A DNA stretch of 64,000 nucleotides. It comes from Vitis vinifera. Its lineage: Eukaryota > Streptophyta > Magnoliopsida > Vitales > Vitaceae. The stretch covers positions 25,979,001-26,043,000 of the forward strand of contig NC_081817.1 in assembly GCF_030704535.1 (NCBI RefSeq), given 5' to 3'. This document shows, piece by piece, positions 24,673-39,000 of this stretch (position 1 is its first letter; every line of letters starts with the position of its first letter). The translations under genes and the position numbers were made by a program. The notes below the pieces were generated by a model. That model made no database searches. It saw only the letters and a program-made list of their open reading frames with translations, and had not been told where the DNA came from.

Positions 24673-26820
24673 ATGACAAAGATCGAAAAGGTTGGTAGCT
24701 TTGAATCGAAAATCACCGTTTATGTGGTAGTTTGTTGGGTTCTAGCGGCCTGTGGAGGCCTGATGTTCGGCTACGACATCGGAATTTCAGGTGCAAAATG
24801 CTTGCATGTGTTAAGTAATTCATTATTCCGATTTTATTTTATTTTTATGAGCTTTCTCTTGGTAATCTAAGGCGTGCCCTTGAAGATGATGGTATAATCC
24901 AATTCCAATCCTTGGACGTTTTTCAAGTTGTCAGCATGATCCTACAATGAATGAGTCGTTCAAACCACTGGATGACAGTAGCGATTTTTAAATCATTGAA
25001 GATGTAATCCAGCAGCTTACGTTAAAATCATTGTTGTCATGGGTGTGGCAGGTGGAGTGACGGCCATGGATGACTTCCTCATCAAGTTCTTTCCGGCCGT
25101 TTATCAAAGAAAGCTTCGTGCGAAGGAAGACAACTACTGCAAGTATGACAATCAATACCTTCAGCTTTTCACATCTTCACTCTATCTTGCTGCTCTCGTT
25201 TCCAGCTTTGCTGCCTCAAAGATGTGCTCCAAATTGGGTCGAAAGCCCACGATTTTCGTGGCATCTGCCTTTTTCTTGTGTGGCAGTCTCTTGAGCGCGG
25301 CCGCTCAACGAATTTGGATGATCATCCTTGCCAGGGTTCTTCTAGGTGTTGGGGTGGGCTTTGGCAATGAGGTATTAATGTTGCACCAGTTACAACAGTT
25401 TTTATCATCATCCTTCTCCTTTTCGCATTAAAATCATCAATTTTTCGCGCACTACTGCTTTAAATTGTCGTAACTTTCGAATCATAAATCGAAATTACGA
25501 ACCGTTTTTTTGTTGGATTCACATCGTCGAGATTTTCGATCATCAAATGCTAGGCATTGCTTTGAAGGTATGAAACACCAGCGTGGACTGCTAATTATAA
25601 CTAATTACATCAACATCTTGAAAATTTTGTAGGCTGTTCCTCTATTTTTGTCGGAGATTGCACCAGTCCAGCATCGAGGAGCTGTAAACATTCTCTTCCA
25701 ACTCTTCATTACAATAGGGATTTTGTTCGCAAATTTGGTAAACTATGGCGCGTCCAAGATTCATCCATGGGGATGGAGACTGTCTTTAGGCCTTGCATCC
25801 CTTCCGGCTGCCTTCCTATTTGTAGGCTCTGTGGTCATCATTGAAACACCGGCGAGCCTGGTCGAGCGTAATCAAGAATCTCAAGGGCTATCGACGCTTA
25901 AGAAGATAAGGGGAGTAGAAGATGTTGATGCGGAGTTTGAACAGATTAAAATGGCTTGCGAGGCAGCACGAGAGGTCAAGGATCCATTCAAGACACTCAT
26001 GAAGCGCTCTAGCATGCCCCCACTAATCATTGGCGTTATGATGCAAGTGTTTCAGCAGTTTACGGGGATCAATGCTATCATGTTTTATGCACCGGTTTTG
26101 TTTCAGACCGTCGGGTTTAAGAATGACGCATCTTTGTTGTCCTCTGTCATCACCGGACTTGTGAATGTTTTCAGCACGTTGGTCTCGATCTATGGTGTTG
26201 ACAGGGTCGGGAGGAGGAAACTGCTTCTCCAAGCTTGCGTCCAGATGTTCATAAGTCAGGTGATGTATTGAATTGGCATAACCCTGCTTTTTCTTAAGTT
26301 TTCCAAGTAGCCTGTTCACATATTGGTATTGACCGTGGATCATTTGCAATGCTATATGATGCAGACTGCAATTGGAGCAATCCTACTAGTTCATTTGAAA
26401 GGTTCGAACTCTCTGGACGAAGGACTAGCAGGGCTTGTAGTGGTGCTAGTGTGTTTGTTTGTTATGTCCTTTGCATGGTCATGGGGTCCTCTTGGTTGGT
26501 TGATACCCAGCGAAACTTTTCCTCTGGAGATAAGAACTTCCGGGTTTGCATGTGCAGTGAGCTCCAACATGCTCTTCACCTTCATCATTGCTCAGGCATT
26601 CTTGTCGATGATGTGCCACATGCGTGCCTTCATATTTTTCTTCTTTGCTGCTTGGATAGTGGCCATGGGGTTGTTCGTGTTATTCCTGTTGCCCGAGACA
26701 AAGAATGTGCCGATTGATGCCATGGTTGAGAGGGTGTGGAAGCAGCACCCGGTCTGGAAGAGATTCATGGATGATTATGACGGTAAAGAAGACGTAAAAA
26801 ATGTTGGGATGATCATATGA
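24673..26820 (+). CDS. Sugar transport protein (STP-type hexose/H+ symporter), tandem copy 3
   Basis: Exons 24673-24790, 25052-25371, 25633-26259 and 26365-26820 give an open 506-aa transporter with every transport-critical residue listed for copy 1. It shares G498D in the tail, and small intron 1 changes (for example ATGAGTCGTTC), with copy 4. That makes copies 3 and 4 closest relatives. All splice junctions are GT..AG. A fold-back element starts 141 bp after the stop. Likely functional, though expression and sugar preference cannot be read from sequence. Confidence 0.93.
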
Positions 26821-26960
26821 CGATTGCACAGAAAAATATTTTCTTTTTCGCTACAAATGTGGGACGACTCATCCAAAAGAATGTTTTTGTTCTCATGCAT
26901 GGGTAGAGAGCCCTTTATCAATCTGAATGTGAATGATTGTATATACAGTGTTGCAACCAT

Positions 26961-29900
26961 CACTACTAAAAAATAATGTATTGTATCACTATTTATGGTG
27001 TCACTTTTAAAATAATGATATCATATGACTTAAAATCCATAAAGGTGAGACATCATATAAAAATTTTCAATTAAGATAGGTGTTATTAATTTTAAGTTTA
27101 TAGTGTCAGTTTTCGAAAAGTGATACTATATAAAATAAATTTTTTAAAATATTATAATTTAATGGGCCCACTTTGAGAATAATTATAGGATATAAAAAAC
27201 TCATTGTTTCGATATACCCACAATCCAAAAAAATCTCGTTCCATAACTTTAACAATAATTTTCTTTTACGTCTTCTCGTACTTATAGTTAACACAAAATT
27301 GCTCTTCTCTATTTTGAGGATTCTTGGGTAATCCAAAATCTCTTAGATCTATCATTTTCATTTTATTTTTTTTATTAATATCAAAATCTTTATTAGCACA
27401 ATTGATTTATATTCATTTATTTGATATATCTGTAATGTGGATTGTATAAATAATGTTTTTTTATTGAGTTGTAGGAAAGTAAAAATTAGATTTAACATTC
27501 CACCATATCTTCTGTTTCATTGTTAAATCCATAAACCCCAAAATGAATGAAAATAAGATAAATGAATAATTTTTTTAATATCCTTTATACTTAGAATAAG
27601 GGATAAACATTTTACCATATCAAATTTTCTTTTGATCTTATAAGAAATTTCCTTTAATGAGACTTTTTGTTTGTTTTTCTAGAAATATTATAGTATATTG
27701 TGATGAGAATATGTATCAATGATATTTGAAAAATAAATTTTTAGAAAATTATTCTTGGTATTGTCATCTCTTACAAAAGGAAAAATAAAATAGTTTTCGT
27801 ATCATGTTAGAGTTAGTTTGAAATGTTGGAATTAAAAATGATAAATTAATTTTATGTTTTTATTTATTAATGTAAATGAATTGTTTTTTATAATTTATAT
27901 AGGAATGAAAATTTTTATAATCATAAAAATGATCAAATCTTATATTTTGATTTTTTTTTTAATTATTTTACATGGTATTATGGTTAATATCTTATCTTAT
28001 TCTATTCATATTTTTTCTATTCTTAAATATGTTTTTTGTCTTTTGTTTTTACCTTCTTTCCTTATTGTTTTTATACACGTTGACCAAAATTTAGAGTAAT
28101 TTGAGATTGATAATAAAATTTCCCTTTCAAGGTTAGAAAATGTCTATAAAATCCTTTTATTACATAAATTTTTTCAATTCCTTCCATAAAACTCTTCATT
28201 TTTTTTTCTTTTTAAGAAGATGTTTTATAATTTTCTTTTGATTTTCTCTGAAATTTCCTTTAATCAAACTGTTTGTTTATTTTCTATGTTTATTTTCTAA
28301 GAATATTGTAGTATGTTTTGGTGAAGATATTGGTTGGTCATATTTGAAAAGTAATTTTTGAGAAAATTATTCTCAATATTGTTATCTCCCGCAAAAGGAT
28401 TCTAAAAGTATATTTTATTTTTACCTTATTTTCTTATTGCTTTTATATGCAATTACCAAAATTTGGAGTAATTTGAGATTGATGATAAAATTTTTCTTAA
28501 AAAATGTTAAGAGAAAAATTAGTATGAAAAAGAATTAAAGAACATTTCATAAAAATTATTGATTTTCAGTCATAACTCCAATTGATATTTATTTTTTCTA
28601 ATTAAAATAATTAATAAAAAAATTGGATATGAAAAATATGTTCAAATAAAAATAATAAAAAATTAAAAACATCGAAGGAAAAGATATTCAATATTTTAAA
28701 TTTTTTACTTGTATTATTCTTTAGATTAATAAATTATCAAACATCTTTTTCAAAAAAAAAAAAAAAAATGAAGAAGAGGAAGAGTTTTATGGAAGGGATT
28801 GGAAATTTTTTTGTAATAAATGAATTTTATGAAAATTTCCTAACCTTGAAAGGAAAATTTCATCATCAATCTCAAATTACTTCAAAGTTTGATCAATGCA
28901 TATAAAAACAACAAGAAAAGAAGACAAAAATAAAACATATTTTTAGAATCCTTTTGAGGGAGATAGCAATATTGAGAATAATTTTCTCAAAAATTATTTT
29001 CCAAATATAACCAACCAATATCTTCATCACAACATACTATAATATTCTTAGAAAATAAACAAACAGTTAATTAAAGGAAATTTCATAGAAAATCAAAAGA
29101 AAATTATAAAACATCTTCTTCAAACAAAAAAAAAGTTTTATGGAAGGAAAATTTATATAATAAAAGGATTTTATAGAAATTTTTTAACCTTGAAAGGGAA
29201 ATTTCATCATCAATCTCAAATTACTCTAAATTTTGCTCAACACATATAAAAACAATAAAAAAAAGGTAAAAACAATAAAAAAACATACTTTAAAAATAGA
29301 AAAAATATGAATAGAACAAGATGAGATATTAACCATAATACCATGTAAAAGAAGAAGAAAAAAAATCAAAATATAAGATTTGATCATTTTTATAATTATA
29401 AAAATTATCATTCCTATTTAAAATTTTAAAATCAATTCATTTACATTAATAAATAAAAATAAAAATAAAAATAAAATTAATTTCTCATTATTAATTCCAA
29501 CATTCCAAACCAACTCCAATATTATATGGAAACTATTTCATTTTTACTTTTGTGGGAGATGACAATATTGAGAATAATTTTCTAAAAAATTATTTTTGAA
29601 ATATCATCGATACATATCCTCATCACAATATGCTATAATATTCCTAAAAAACAAACAGAAAGTCCCATTAAAGGAAATTTCTTGTAAGATCAAAAGAAAA
29701 TTTCATACTGTAAAATGTTTATCCCTCATTCTGAGTGTGAAATATATTAAAAAATAATTTATTTATCTTATTTTCATTCATTTTGGGGTTTATGGACTTA
29801 ACAATGAAACATAAGATATTGTGGAATGTTAAACCTAATTTTTACTTTCCTACAATTCAATAAATAAAAAAAAACTATTTATACAATCCACATTACAGAT

Positions 29901-30345
29901 ATACCAAATCAATGAATTTAAATCAATTGTGCTAATAAAGATTTTGGTATTCATAAAAAAAAAAAAAAATGATAAATCTAAGATTTTGGGTTACCTGAGA
30001 GTCCACGAAGTAGAGAAGAGCAGTTGTGTGTAACTATGGGTGTGAGAAGAGGTAGAAGAAAAGGATGGTTAGGGTTATGAAATGAGATTTTTTTGGATTG
30101 TGGGTATGTGGAAACAATGAGTTTTTTTATATACTATCATTATTCTCAAAGTGGGCCCATTAAATTATAATATTTTAATTTTTATTTTATATGGTGTCAC
30201 ATTTCAAAAACTAACACTGTAAACTTAAAATTAATATCGTCTATCCTAATTGAAAATTTTTACATGATGTGTCACCTTTATGAATTTTAAGTCATATGGT
30301 GTCATTGTTTTAAAAGTGACACCATAAATTATTTTTGTAGTAGTG
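26961..30345. mobile_element. Fold-back (long inverted repeat) DNA element F3, uninterrupted
   Basis: Cleanest copy of the element, about 3,385 bp. Its left end is CACTACTAAAAAATAATG, and its right end is ATTATTTTTGTAGTAGTG, the inverted match. The left arm runs to about 28500 and the right arm starts about 28790, with a loop of about 300 bp. For example, the left-arm motif GATATTGGTTGGTCATATTT near 28326 returns inverted near 29010. No coding frame for a transposase. It aligns end to end with F1 (minus its solo LTR) and F4. Confidence 0.78.
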
Positions 30346-32340
30346 CGGGGTTACAAATTTCAAAAAAAGAATCAAATTTCTTCAAGATTACACACGTGGG
30401 TGATAAAGAAAACGTTAAGAAAGAGGGAGAGATTGTCCTAGGAAAAAAGACATTAGAGAGTTGTGAGAAAGAAAGAAGAAAGAAAGAAAAAAAAAGAAAA
30501 AGAAAAAGGAAACGAAAAGAAAAATCAAGGAGAAGGCGTTTGAAGGAGAAAAAAGAAAGGTTGGTTATTTTATCGGCTAGAGGAAGGAATGCAACTTACT
30601 TAAAGCCTAGTCAACACGATTTCGGAGGAGTTGTTACAAGTATGGTTGTCGTAAGTTTCTAGTTCATTTTGATTACCATGCATTCCTTCTCATTTTTTTT
30701 TTATTTTTATTTTTTGCTAATCTTTTGATTTCGTTTGTTATTTGGTGTGGACATTAACAAACCTTCCTGTGATATCTTTGAATTTGATGCACAAGAATCA
30801 CGCTTTTGCCCACTGTTTCTTTCATTTGTTTTTGGCCATTTGATTAAAACATAAAAAGGGACCTGATTCAGTAGTTTGTTTGCTTGCTTAGCACTTCTTG
30901 GGTTAAACTTTGTTTTCTATTTTCTGTTTTTGTTTTTCTCTCTCTATTCGTGGAGGCCATGGGGTCAGAATTTAAAATCCATTAGGGGGATCATGTTATT
31001 GCATGGAGTTCGAGGAGACTTAGGGATGTTGGAGAATCTGAGATGGGAGAGGACATCTTTTGGTGAGCATTTTTTTGGAGACGAATAACATTGAGACTTT
31101 AGCTACCAAATAATGAAAGACACGGCTTGAGGACTTTGGAGATTAAAATGATTCTCTATATGATGGCATGGAAGGAAGAAAGGGAGGATCTTAAGGTTTT
31201 GACTAATTGCTACGTGAGGTACTTGAGAAGAGAACCAGATTATTGTTAGAAACTTCTAGAACACACCATTAGTAGCCATTTTTTCCACATGAAGAAGAAA
31301 ACTCATTGTTGAATTGCAGGTTGTTAATGGGGGCTTGAAAGGTTTAATTTAAATGCAAGTTGTTGGCCATGGAGATGAGATGAACTTGTGGCATTAACAA
31401 TTCAAATATGGTGGCTGCATCATGAAGGATATATGATTGAATAAAGTGAATGCAATATGGAACTTTTGTGGCTGAAAATTTATGGTGAATGAAGTTTAAA
31501 GATTGCTGAATTTTATTGGCTACAAGGAATTTCCTGATGGAGGCACGACTATGGATGGAGAAAATATATATATTTTTTTATTCACTGAAAGTGGAGTTCG
31601 ATTCTTCCAATTGTGCTTGCTGAATTTTTTATCGTTGTTAGTGGATTCTTGGAGGCAGAATTTCGGTGGAAAATTAAGGGGAAATTGTGGCTCCATAAAT
31701 GAAGATTCTTGTGGATGAAAATTAAGAAAGTTGTGGTTGCATAATGGAGAATTCTTGTAATTGTTTAAAGTGGATATAATATGGGAAGTTTAATGGATGA
31801 AAGTGGCCGCCATCCAATGGTTTTCTGGTGGCTGAATTTTTTATTGCAAAATCAATAGAAATGCAGCCATGAATTGAGACTACAAGTGGATTATGGCTGC
31901 ATGCATGCGTCCATGATTCCATAGCTGAAAATTCAGTGTGGTTCAAGTGGAATTGTGGCTGCATGTGTGCGTAATTCCATGGCTGAAAGTTATTTATAAT
32001 TCAAGAGGAAAAGTGGTTATATATGTGTATAATCTAGTTGTTGAAATTTAAAGTGAGTTAATCGATGCACATGGCTTGAGTTTGGCAACGTGAAGACAAC
32101 ATCAATTTCAAAAAAATTTGAGGTAAGTTTCAAAAGTTGTTAAATTTTAATTTTAGTTTTTAGATTCATCCTATTTGACTTATGTGTGGCTTTAGTATTT
32201 TATTTGATTAATTTATTTGATTCCATGTCATTATCATTGATTCCATGTTATTTTGTCCATATATTGAGTTTGTTCACGTTGATTCTTAATTGGTCCAATT
32301 TTAGATCATATTTTTTCTAGAGTTTACTAGTTTTAGTGAA
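30346..32340. repeat. Downstream noncoding repeat block D3
   Basis: Third copy of D, with a short deletion near 30756 relative to D1 (the TTTCGCTAAAACTTG stretch is missing). The TGGCTGAAA motif series and the GAG|GTAAGTTT site (32122/32123) are kept. No conserved coding frame. Confidence 0.7.
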
Positions 32341-33417
32341 CTCGTGTTATCATATTCATATTTTTTTTAAGCTTATTAACTTTAGTTTTGATTCATCATA
32401 TTTAGTGTTTTTTTTTTTTTAAATTTTGTTGCTTAATTTTGTTAACCTGATGTCAATATTTTCATGTTCTAAGTTCGTTTGGTTTTGGATCCATCGTATT
32501 TGGTTTGCATGTTTACTAGAATTTTAATTGATTAGTTTAGATGATCTCATGTTATTACTTTCACGTTCTAGGCTTGTTAACTTTAATTTGCTATTTATCA
32601 TATTTCAGTTTACAGTTTTTTGGGTTTTCGTAAATTAATCTAATAGATCCCATGATACTAAGTTTATGTGTTCCTATCTTAGTTTACTTGCTTTTGGAAT
32701 TTTGGTTATTTTTTTTATTGATCCCATGATATTTAATTTGTAGTTTGAGTTAAAAAAAAATAATTGTTTTGAATCGAATCTTATTTATTTGTTTTAACAT
32801 TTCTTGATTCAATAATTCAAATAGAATATTTGTTTGAGTTGTAATCCTTTTAAAATTATCTAATTGGTTTTTTTGGATTGAGTAAAAATCATTTTTTCTT
32901 TTTGTAAAAATAAATTTCCTTCCATCATCAATGAGACTCCTTGATTTCAAATGAAAGGTAGCAAAAAAAGTGATCCAAGTTGATTTTCTCTTGTTCTCAA
33001 AACCATTTGAAGTTATAAATAAAAAAAAATGTCTATTTTGTATCAATGTTTTGGATTTATTGATTCACATGGTTCCTTTTGCTTTCCTAAAATCATTTTT
33101 CAAAGGAATTTAGATCATTTAAAAACTTTTAAAGAAATCCATTCTAGATTTTTAGGACAAAGATCTCATTTTCTTTTTAAAATATGCAACTTAGTTTTAT
33201 CCAAGTTGTACTCTTTTTTCTTGGTTTTCCATTTTTTTTTTTCTTAACATTTGTTTGAACTTGTGGTCCCAAGCTAATGAGAATACACAAGTTAAATTTA
33301 TGGATATTGAATGGGGACTTGATGGAACCCCAACATAAAAGAATCTTTGCAAAACTCATCTTTGCTGCCACTTTTGCTATTTGTTGTAATCATAACCATT
33401 AATTTTCTCTAGAAATT
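32341..33417. repeat. Upstream repeat block U3, left part
   Basis: Collinear with 1-1110 of U0 up to TCTAGAAATT, where a gypsy element is inserted. It resumes at 45746. No gene seen. Confidence 0.8.
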
Positions 33418-35421
33418 TGATTACTACTCAAAAAGTACTATTTCATAGCTTGTAATTAACTCTTATAAACACTTTGAGTAGTAGTTATCACCTTTTAACC
33501 CAATTAACATATTAAGGACCCTTGCAATCAATTCTAATCAAATTGTGTTAAGTTTTGGTGTTTTGATAGCTTTTTGATCACCAAAGCAATCCGTGATTAA
33601 GGAGAGTTATTTGGAATTCATGGAAAAGCAATGGAAAGCTCAGAAACATGAAGAACCGAAGCTTTGAAGTCCTTTGCCATAAGCAGATCCGGAACGCAAG
33701 GAGTAAAAGATGTCCGGACAGGATGGCGGTGGAAGTCAATGATCCGGACAACATATCTGGATAGGATATGCTATCGTCTGGGTGTGATGTTCACGAGTGC
33801 CGTGTGCTTCTCCCTGAGGGAGTCCGGATAGGAGAGCGCGCCACATGTCCTCTTGGGGAATCCGGATGGAGTTGATTCGGATAGCCTTGCGCGCTCCGTG
33901 TCATCGGGGAGAGGGGTCCCTACACTTTGCACACGCAGACGGTCCCCTTTGCGCAGCATAGCTCATTCCACCCAAGGAAGAATTCTATCTGGCCGGCTTT
34001 CCACCTTCTCCGGATATTTCATATCCGGAATTCCGTGTGCCGATATTTCATATCTGGAATTCCGTGCGTCGACATTTCATATCCGGAATTCCGTGCGCCG
34101 ACATTTTACATCTGGATATCTCATAGCCGGATGGGAGAGGAGGACGTTTCAACTTCTCCGGTCAGACTTATCCGGATCCTCTGATAGCGCTTATCAGGAG
34201 AGTTTTTCTCTCAGTATACAGTGCCACGGTGTTCTCCTGAAGCTTCCTGATATTTCCGACCGACATCCTGAGATATTTTGCTTTAGATATTTGTTGTCTA
34301 AATCCCCAAAGTCTTCTTGTAACCCACCTATCATAGGATTCCTTAGTCTTTAAGTAAGAACAAAGGGGTGAATAACCTCATATATATAGTTTGTAATTTT
34401 CTTTACAGAAGATGATTATGTAATCGGCGGAAGAAAGAAATATATTTCACAGAGCACTTGCTCCATTTTTCCTTCATATAATTGTTTTCTTGTTAGTTTT
34501 CTTACTAGCCAAACAAGCTCTGAGGAAGTTTCCTCAGAGAATGAGAGGCTAGACTTTTAGTTCCTTGGAGTTAAGGTTGCCGGGAAAGGTTCCAAGTGCA
34601 AGAATTTATAGCTTTGTGGTTTCAGCCATTAATGAAAAGAAAGTGTGATTCTTTAATGATTTCTATGTTTTTAGTTAACTTAAAACACCTTCAATTCACT
34701 TGAGCCAACACTTGGTAAGGCACGTGATCTCTGTCCATGGAGATGCACTTGTTTATCTCTTGCGAGCTTTTGGGAAGTGACTTGGAGGTAGGATTTTCTA
34801 GAATTGCCAACACTTGGTAAGTTTTTGGACTCCAAGGAGACATCCATTAGTTATCTATTGCGAGCTTGAGAAGGGAAGTCCAAAGTTAAAGATCACCTTA
34901 AATGGCAAATGCTAGGTGAGAGGCACGAGCCATTGCAAGTTGCATCAGTGGGAGGGAATTAGAGCTGAAATCCATTTAAAGGATACATCTGTACAACACC
35001 GATTAGAGAATTGACTATATGTTAATTCTCTAATGCGAGGAAACGAACCAAATGACCGGAGCTCTGTTTTTGCATAAGGAACCTCCCCTGTGAACCTAAA
35101 CCTCCAAGGAATGTTTTTCTTCATAAGTAATTTCCATTACTTTCTTTTTAGTTTGCTTTAAACAAAACCTCATTTAAACAAAGTTTGTGTTTTATTTCTT
35201 AAGCTAACCTTGAAATGAAAAAGCACCAATTTAACTTTGAATTGGTATCAGTTGAGAGTTGAAAACCCTTCCCAGTGAACGATCCTAGAGCCACTATGCT
35301 ATATTAGCTAAAGCTATCCTAATGCATGGTGATATAGGTTATAAATTTTGTTGATCACTCCCTCACTCAAGGAGCACCAACTGGACATGAATCAGCTGAG
35401 ACACCAATTGGGAACGAATCA
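33418..35421 (+). repeat. 5' LTR of the gypsy element
   Basis: Length 2,004 bp. It opens with an inverted repeat (TGATTACTACTCAAAAAGT answered by ACTTTGAGTAGTAG about 40 bases later). It carries CCGGAT-rich DNA at 33690-34180 with a 29-bp tandem repeat, and a TATATATAG box at 34381-34389, likely the element's promoter. Confidence 0.93.
34017..34132 (+). repeat. 29-bp tandem repeat in the LTR
   Basis: TTTCATATCCGGAATTCCG-type units start at 34017, 34046 and 34075, with a fourth divergent unit at 34104. The same array is in the 3' LTR (about 44342-44440). It is not expanded in the solo LTR at 8323, so the array grew within the family. Confidence 0.85.
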
Positions 35422-35423
35422 AA

Positions 35424-35440
35424 TGGCGCCGTTGCCGGGA
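35424..35440 (+). other. Primer binding site, tRNA-Asp type
   Basis: TGGCGCCGTTGCCGGGA begins two bases after the 5' LTR. It is complementary to the 3' end of plant tRNA-Asp(GTC), with one G fewer than the site in the second element at 62013. It primes minus-strand DNA synthesis. Confidence 0.88.
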
Positions 35441-35669
35441 AAGGTGCCAACTTCATATTGATATTATTTCAGGATACTTGGGGTTTTCATCACAAGTTTG
35501 GTGAATTTTCCTTCATTTTTTAACTCTTTTAGTTGTTTCTTTTACTCGTTTATATTTTAGCATAGCTTTTAATTTAGTTTTAGTTAATCGAACTCTTTTT
35601 GGTAGTTTTGTTTTTTGTTTTCCTCTGTTTTTGTTTTTCTTTCTTTGTTACAGTTGATACTAGTTGTGT

Positions 35670-36070
35670 ATGCCAAAGTGGATACGAGATTGTGGAGGAA
35701 GGCTTGTTAAACTTGAAACACCTCATAACAAGGAGTTGGAAGTAATCTTGAACATCATGGAAACTACACCTGAGGATCAGCATAGTCACCATGATCATCA
35801 GGACAATCCCAATGAATTCAGATCAATGAAGGACCGTATGCATCCACCTCGTATGAGTGCACCATCATGTATAGTGCCCCCCTACAGAGAAGCTAGTGAT
35901 CAGACCCCATATTGTGCCACTTCTGCCAACTTTCCATGGAATGGAAAGTGAGAATCCCTATGCCCATATCAAGGAATTTGAAGATGTTTGTAATACATTC
36001 TGAGAAGGAGGAGCTTCTATCGACCTGATGAGGCTTAAATTATTTCCTTTTACTTTAAAGGATAAGGCCA
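35670..36070 (+). pseudogene. gag N-terminal part, frame-broken
   Basis: It starts ATGCCAAAGTGG and parallels the intact gag at 62294. Three lesions separate it from the following open frame. An extra C near 35885 (CCCCCCTACAG) shifts the frame so that it ends at TGA 35949-35951. An in-frame TGA replaces a Gln codon near 36000. A deletion of about 26 bases at about 36070 removes the conserved WLNSL region of the capsid domain. A complete Gag cannot be made. Confidence 0.85.
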
Positions 36071-39000
36071 AGGAGTATCCGTACTTGGACTAATTTACAA
36101 GCTGAATTCCTCAAGAAGTGTTTTCCTACTCACAGAACAAATAGCTTGAAAAGGCAAATTTCAAACTTCTCAGCTAAAGAGAATGAGAAATTCTATGAGT
36201 GTTGGGAAAGATACATGGAAGCTATTAATGCTTGTCCTCACCATGGCTTTGATACATGGTTGTTGGTGAGTTATTTCTATGATGGGATGTCTTCCTCAAT
36301 GAAGCAACTCCTCGAAACAATGTGTGGAGGGGATTTCATGAGTAAGAATCTTGAGGAAGCTATGAATTTCTTGAGTTATGTAGCTGAAGTCTCAAGGGGA
36401 TGGGATGAACCGCACAGAGGAGAAGTGGGAAAGATGAAGTCTCAACCAAATGCTCTTCATGCTAAGGCTGGGATGTACACCTTGAATGAGGATGTTGATA
36501 TGAAAGCAAAATTTGCAGCTATGACAAGAAGAGTGGAAGAGCTAGAACTGAAAAAGATGCATGAAGTGCAAGCTGTTGCTAAAACACCAGTGCAAGTAAA
36601 GCCATGTTCTATTTGTCAATCTTATGAACACTTGGTGGAGGAGTGCCCTTCAATTCCAGTTGCTAGAGAAATGTATGAAGAACAAGCAAATGTCATTGGA
36701 CAATTCAAGCCCAATAGCAATGCTTCGTATGGCAATACTTATAACTCAAGTTGGAGGAATCATCCAAATTTTTCATGGAAGCCAAGAGCACCTCAGTACC
36801 AACAGTCGGCTCAACCATCTCAACCATCCCAACAAGCTTTAAGTCTTGAACAAGCAATAATGAATCTCAGCAAGGTTGTGGGAGATTTTATTAGAGAACA
36901 AAAATCCATCAACTCTCAACTCAGTCAAAGAATTGACAGTGTAGAGAATAGGATGGATGGGATGCAAAATGACTTATCTCAGAAGATAGATAATCTCCAA
37001 TACTCAATCTCAAGGCTCACTAATTTGAACACAGTGCAGGAGAAGGGTAGATTTCCTTCTCAACCTCACCAAAACCCCAAGGGTATCCATAAAGTGGAAA
37101 CTCATGAGGGAGAATCTTCACAGGTGAGAGATGTTAAAGCCTTGATCACTCTAAGGAATGGTAAAAAGGTTGAGTCAACAACACCCAAGCCATATGCGGA
37201 AGAGAAGGAAGAAGAAAAGACAAAGAAGAGGGAGGAAATGAAAGGAAAGAAGAAAGATATCAGTGAAGAGAAGGAGGACCGTGATTCAATAGTGAATGCA
37301 AATCCAGAGAAAGAGCTTATTAAGGAAGAACTGATGAAGAAACGCACATCTCCACATTTTCCTCAAGTTTTGCATGGGAAAAAGGGGATAAAAAATGCAT
37401 CAGAAATCCTTGAAGTATTGAGGCAAGTGAAGGTCAACATTCCATTGCTGGACATGATTAAGCAAGTTCCAACATATGCAAAGTTCCTAAAGGACCTCTA
37501 TACTATCAAAAGAGGGTTGACTGTGAATAAGAAAGCCTTCTTGACTGAACAAGTGAGTGTCATCATACAATGCAAATCTCCTTTGAAGTACAAAGATCTG
37601 GGATGTCCTACCATTTCAGTTATGATTGGAGGAAAGGTAGTGGAAAAAGCTTTGTTAGATTTGGGAGCAAGTGTGAATTTGTTGCCATACTCTATTTATA
37701 AGCAATTGGGACTTGGTGAATTAAAGCCAATATCAATCACTCTATCTTTAGCTGATAGGTCAGTGAAAATTCCAAGAGGGATAATTGAGGATGTTTTAGT
37801 TCAAGTTGATAATTTCTACTATCCAGTAGATTTTGTTGTTCTTGATATTGATCCTTTAGTTAAGGAAGCTAATTGTGTTCCTATCATCCTTGGAAAGCCA
37901 TTTCTTGCTACTTCAAATGCAATCATAAATTGTAGGAATGGACTTATGCAACTTACTTTTGGCAACATGACACTTGAGCTTAATATCTTTCATATGTCAA
38001 AGAAGCTGATTACTCCGGAAGAAGAAGAAGGTCCAGAAGAGGTATGCATTATTAACACTCTAGTGGAGGAGCATTGTGATCAGAATATGCAAGACGAGTT
38101 AAATGAAAGTCTTGAGGATCTTGAAGAAGGGTTGTCTGAACCCGCTGATATACTTGCTACTCTACAAGGTTGGACGAGGAACCAAGAGATCCTACCTTTA
38201 TTCGATAAGGAGGAGGGACAAGACGATGTAACAGAAGAATTCCCGAAGCTCAATTTGAAACCTCTACCCATGGAGTTAAAATATACATACCTGGAAGAAA
38301 ATAACCAATGTCCTGTTGTTATATCTTCATCTCTTACCGGTCATCAGGAGATTTCTCTACTTGAAGTTCTTAAGAGGTACAAGAAAGCAATAGGATGGCA
38401 AATATCTGACTTGAAAGGAGTCAGTCCTTTGGTTTGTACGCATCACATATATATGGAGGAAGAAGCTAAACCAATTCGTCAACCTCAAAGAAGATTGAAT
38501 CCTCATTTACAAGAAGTGGTGCGAACTGAGGTACTGAAGCTACTCCAAGCGGGTATTATTTATCCCATATCTGACAGCCCTTGGGTGAGTCCTACTCAAG
38601 TGGTACCAAAGAAGTCAGATATTACTGTGGTTCAGAATGAAAAAGGTGAAGAAATTGTTACACGCCTCACTTCAGGTTGGAAGGTGTGTATTGACTACAA
38701 GAAATTGAATGCTATGACAAGGAAAAATCATTTTCCACTCCCATTTATTGATCAGGTGCTGGAGAGAGTCTCTGGCCATCCTTTCTATTGTTTCTTGGAC
38801 GGGTACTCAGGGTATTTCCAAATTGAAATTGATGTTGAAAATCAGGAGAAGACCACTTTCACATGTCCGTTTGGAACATACGCCTACAGAAGAATGCCTT
38901 TTGGTTTATGCAATGCACCTGCAACATTCCAAAGATGTATGCTTAGTATCTTCAGTGATATGGTGGAGCGAATTATGGAGGTTTTCATGGATGATATCAC

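Noticed and set aside
30396..30662. Lys/Arg-rich 88-codon frame in block D3
   Set aside because: Translation of an AAAGAAAAAG purine tract; not open in the same way in D1, D2 or D4.
34017..34132. Short regular repeats that could suggest a CRISPR-like array
   Set aside because: The 29-bp units are directly adjacent with no spacers, inside a eukaryotic LTR.
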